Shown here piece after piece: positions 62,651-64,000 of a DNA stretch of 64,000 bases. This stretch comes from Romanomermis culicivorax. Taxonomy: Eukaryota; Nematoda; Enoplea; Mermithida; Mermithidae. A program made the position numbers and the translations under genes. The first letter of the stretch is position 1. Each line of letters opens with the position of its first letter. Under the pieces are notes generated by a model. It had not been told where the DNA came from. It saw only the letters and a program-made list of their open reading frames with translations, and ran no database searches. The stretch is from the NCBI GenBank assembly GCA_963922205.1, contig CAWUHX010000011.1:186001-250000 (forward strand), read 5' to 3'.

Positions 62651-63365
62651 GTAACTAATTGCCTTATCTTATATGTGTGTACCGCCCTTAAGACTAATAA
62701 ATCCCTCGGAGTCACGTTATTTATCCCTCAGTCTAGTTTCCCACAGAGTTGAGCCCCCAGAGTCGAGTATATACAGTGTATTCTGTATTTCTCCTCTGAG
62801 TAATTTTCTGGGTTTTCTATTTATTTCTCTGTTGTAATTATCGCCCCTCAATCTTTTCATTTTTTTCTCCTCTTTCCTGTTTTTTTTGGGTGGTATACTG
62901 TACCCCTCAGGGTGGGTTTAGTTATAGTAGGCCTCTGTTACTACCCATACTTCAACTACAGTATACCTATATGCAGGTACTTGTATATCAAAGTTCCAGA
63001 GGTTCAGGGCCTCCTGGACTTTAGGTGGTTCAGGACCCTGTGATACAGTACACCCTCCACATACGATTTTGTACGTCACACATGGCTGTGATCTGTTATT
63101 TGTGTGCAGAAATTTTTACCAAATTTTTTTATTGTCAAAATATTTTCCCAGAATTTTTTATTGTTGGGAATTGTGGGAGTTCCTCACTTCTCCGATTCAA
63201 AAAATATATTTAACATACTGTTTACAAATTTAACAGGCATATGTACATATTTTCCATTACCCCATTCCTTCTTTTTCTACCATTTTCTTTCCGTCATCTG
63301 TATGTTAGTGCCACGAAAAAATCCGTTTTTTTCACACTATCATTACAGTATGACACCCTCACGTA
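62651..63365. other. No gene recognised
   Basis: T-rich intergenic DNA. A 110-codon frame at 63104-63436 is Phe/Leu-rich and matches no family I know. Confidence 0.4.
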
Positions 63366-64000
63366 AGGGTTGTTGCATCTGGGTTTTGACTTTACAGATC
63401 ATAACTCTTGATGTCAGCAACAACAGCATCCTGTGATGTTGTTGTTGGGTGGTTCACCTGATGGATGCCCCCACTGATGTCTGCAACAGCCACTTCATCT
63501 GCTGTTGCTTTAAGGGGTGGGTGGCCTTACAGGTCCTATTCCTGACCTCAGCAATGGTAACATTACGTGTTGTCCTTTAAGGCTGGTGCTCATGCAGTAC
63601 TTACCCCTGACATCTGCAGTTGCACAAAGATTGGTTGGTTTGCCGAACTCCATCTGTGATGTCAGCAATGGTGATGCAAGGTGTTACTCTTTCAGGATGT
63701 GCAGGTCTTATGGATCCCACATCTGATGTCTGCAAAAACCACATCTCATGTCATTGACTTAAGGTATCATGCCTTCTGTTCCACTTGTGATGTCAGCAAT
63801 GGCAACACCATGTGTGACCACATCTGAATAGTTGGCTTCAGGGCCCTATCACCAATGTCGGCAATGACAATGTCTCATGTTTCCACAGCAGGAACTGAGG
63901 TTAGGCAACCCTCTCCCTGATGTCTGCAATGGCCACATTAGGTGTTGCTGCAGGGGTCCACTGGTCTTAGGCACTTACCCCTGGCATCTGCCACTGTGAA
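63366..64000. repeat. 65-bp minisatellite, continues past the window end
   Basis: The core (C/G)TGATGTC(T/A)GCAATGGCNAC recurs at about 63411, 63475, 63544, 63608, 63657, 63724, 63789, 63854, 63918 and 63984. Spacing is 64-69 bp except for one short unit of 49 bp. About ten units are visible and the array is cut by the window edge. Confidence 0.8.

Overview
This is a window of nuclear DNA from an animal, most probably an invertebrate with a large, transposon-packed genome. The evidence is one conserved spliced animal gene (a PRELI-family mitochondrial protein), GT-AG introns, and dense layers of hAT, Tc1/mariner/Tigger, Harbinger-like, LINE and Ty3/gypsy elements. There are no operons and no bacterial signals. 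I cannot name the species. Almost all the open frames in the window are transposon remains or chance frames in AT-rich repeats.

Layout. 0.4-3.6 kb: a CCAACCAA-type satellite holding a 1.1 kb hAT element. 4-5.3 kb: minus-strand coding-like debris cut by a small hAT MITE. 8.2 kb: a possible 72-bp minus-strand exon. 9.4-15.75 kb: an old, broken plus-strand copy of a large LTR retrotransposon (LTR, primer site, gag, exonuclease ORF), later interrupted by several MITEs. 15.75-36.5 kb: nested repeats, including a 4.2 kb hAT element, LINE fragments (the best is a 368-codon reverse transcriptase on the minus strand at 21.2-22.3 kb), a second hAT family with a transposase tail, a 1.57 kb long-inverted-repeat TA element, and a deleted Tigger element. 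37.5-43.9 kb: the PRELI-family gene in two coding exons around a 5.8 kb intron filled with nested MITEs. 44.9-45.9 kb: another unrecognised minus-strand pseudogene. 46.3-61.2 kb: a small TA-flanked DNA element split by a 13.8 kb Ty3/gypsy retrotransposon on the minus strand. 61.2-64 kb: no genes, and a 65-bp minisatellite that runs off the end.

The most interesting item is the 13.8 kb retrotransposon. From 5' to 3' (minus strand) it carries an LTR, gag, an in-frame UGA, protease, reverse transcriptase, RNase H, integrase, and then an extra 1001-codon frame whose first ~245 residues form a WRN/RNase D-like DEDDy 3'-5' exonuclease domain. A +1 overlapping frame with an arginine/glycine-rich tail follows, then the second LTR. 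A second, much older copy at 9.4-15.75 kb carries the same exonuclease frame and the same gag-UGA arrangement, so these are features of the lineage and not of one insertion. I know of no described Ty3/gypsy group with a proofreading-type exonuclease downstream of integrase. The younger copy is itself dead: its reverse transcriptase motif reads YIDN, RNase H is shortened, and gag and pol carry frame breaks.

Many elements can be bounded to the base because perfect or near-perfect 8-bp target duplications survive, which gives a readable nesting order at several loci.
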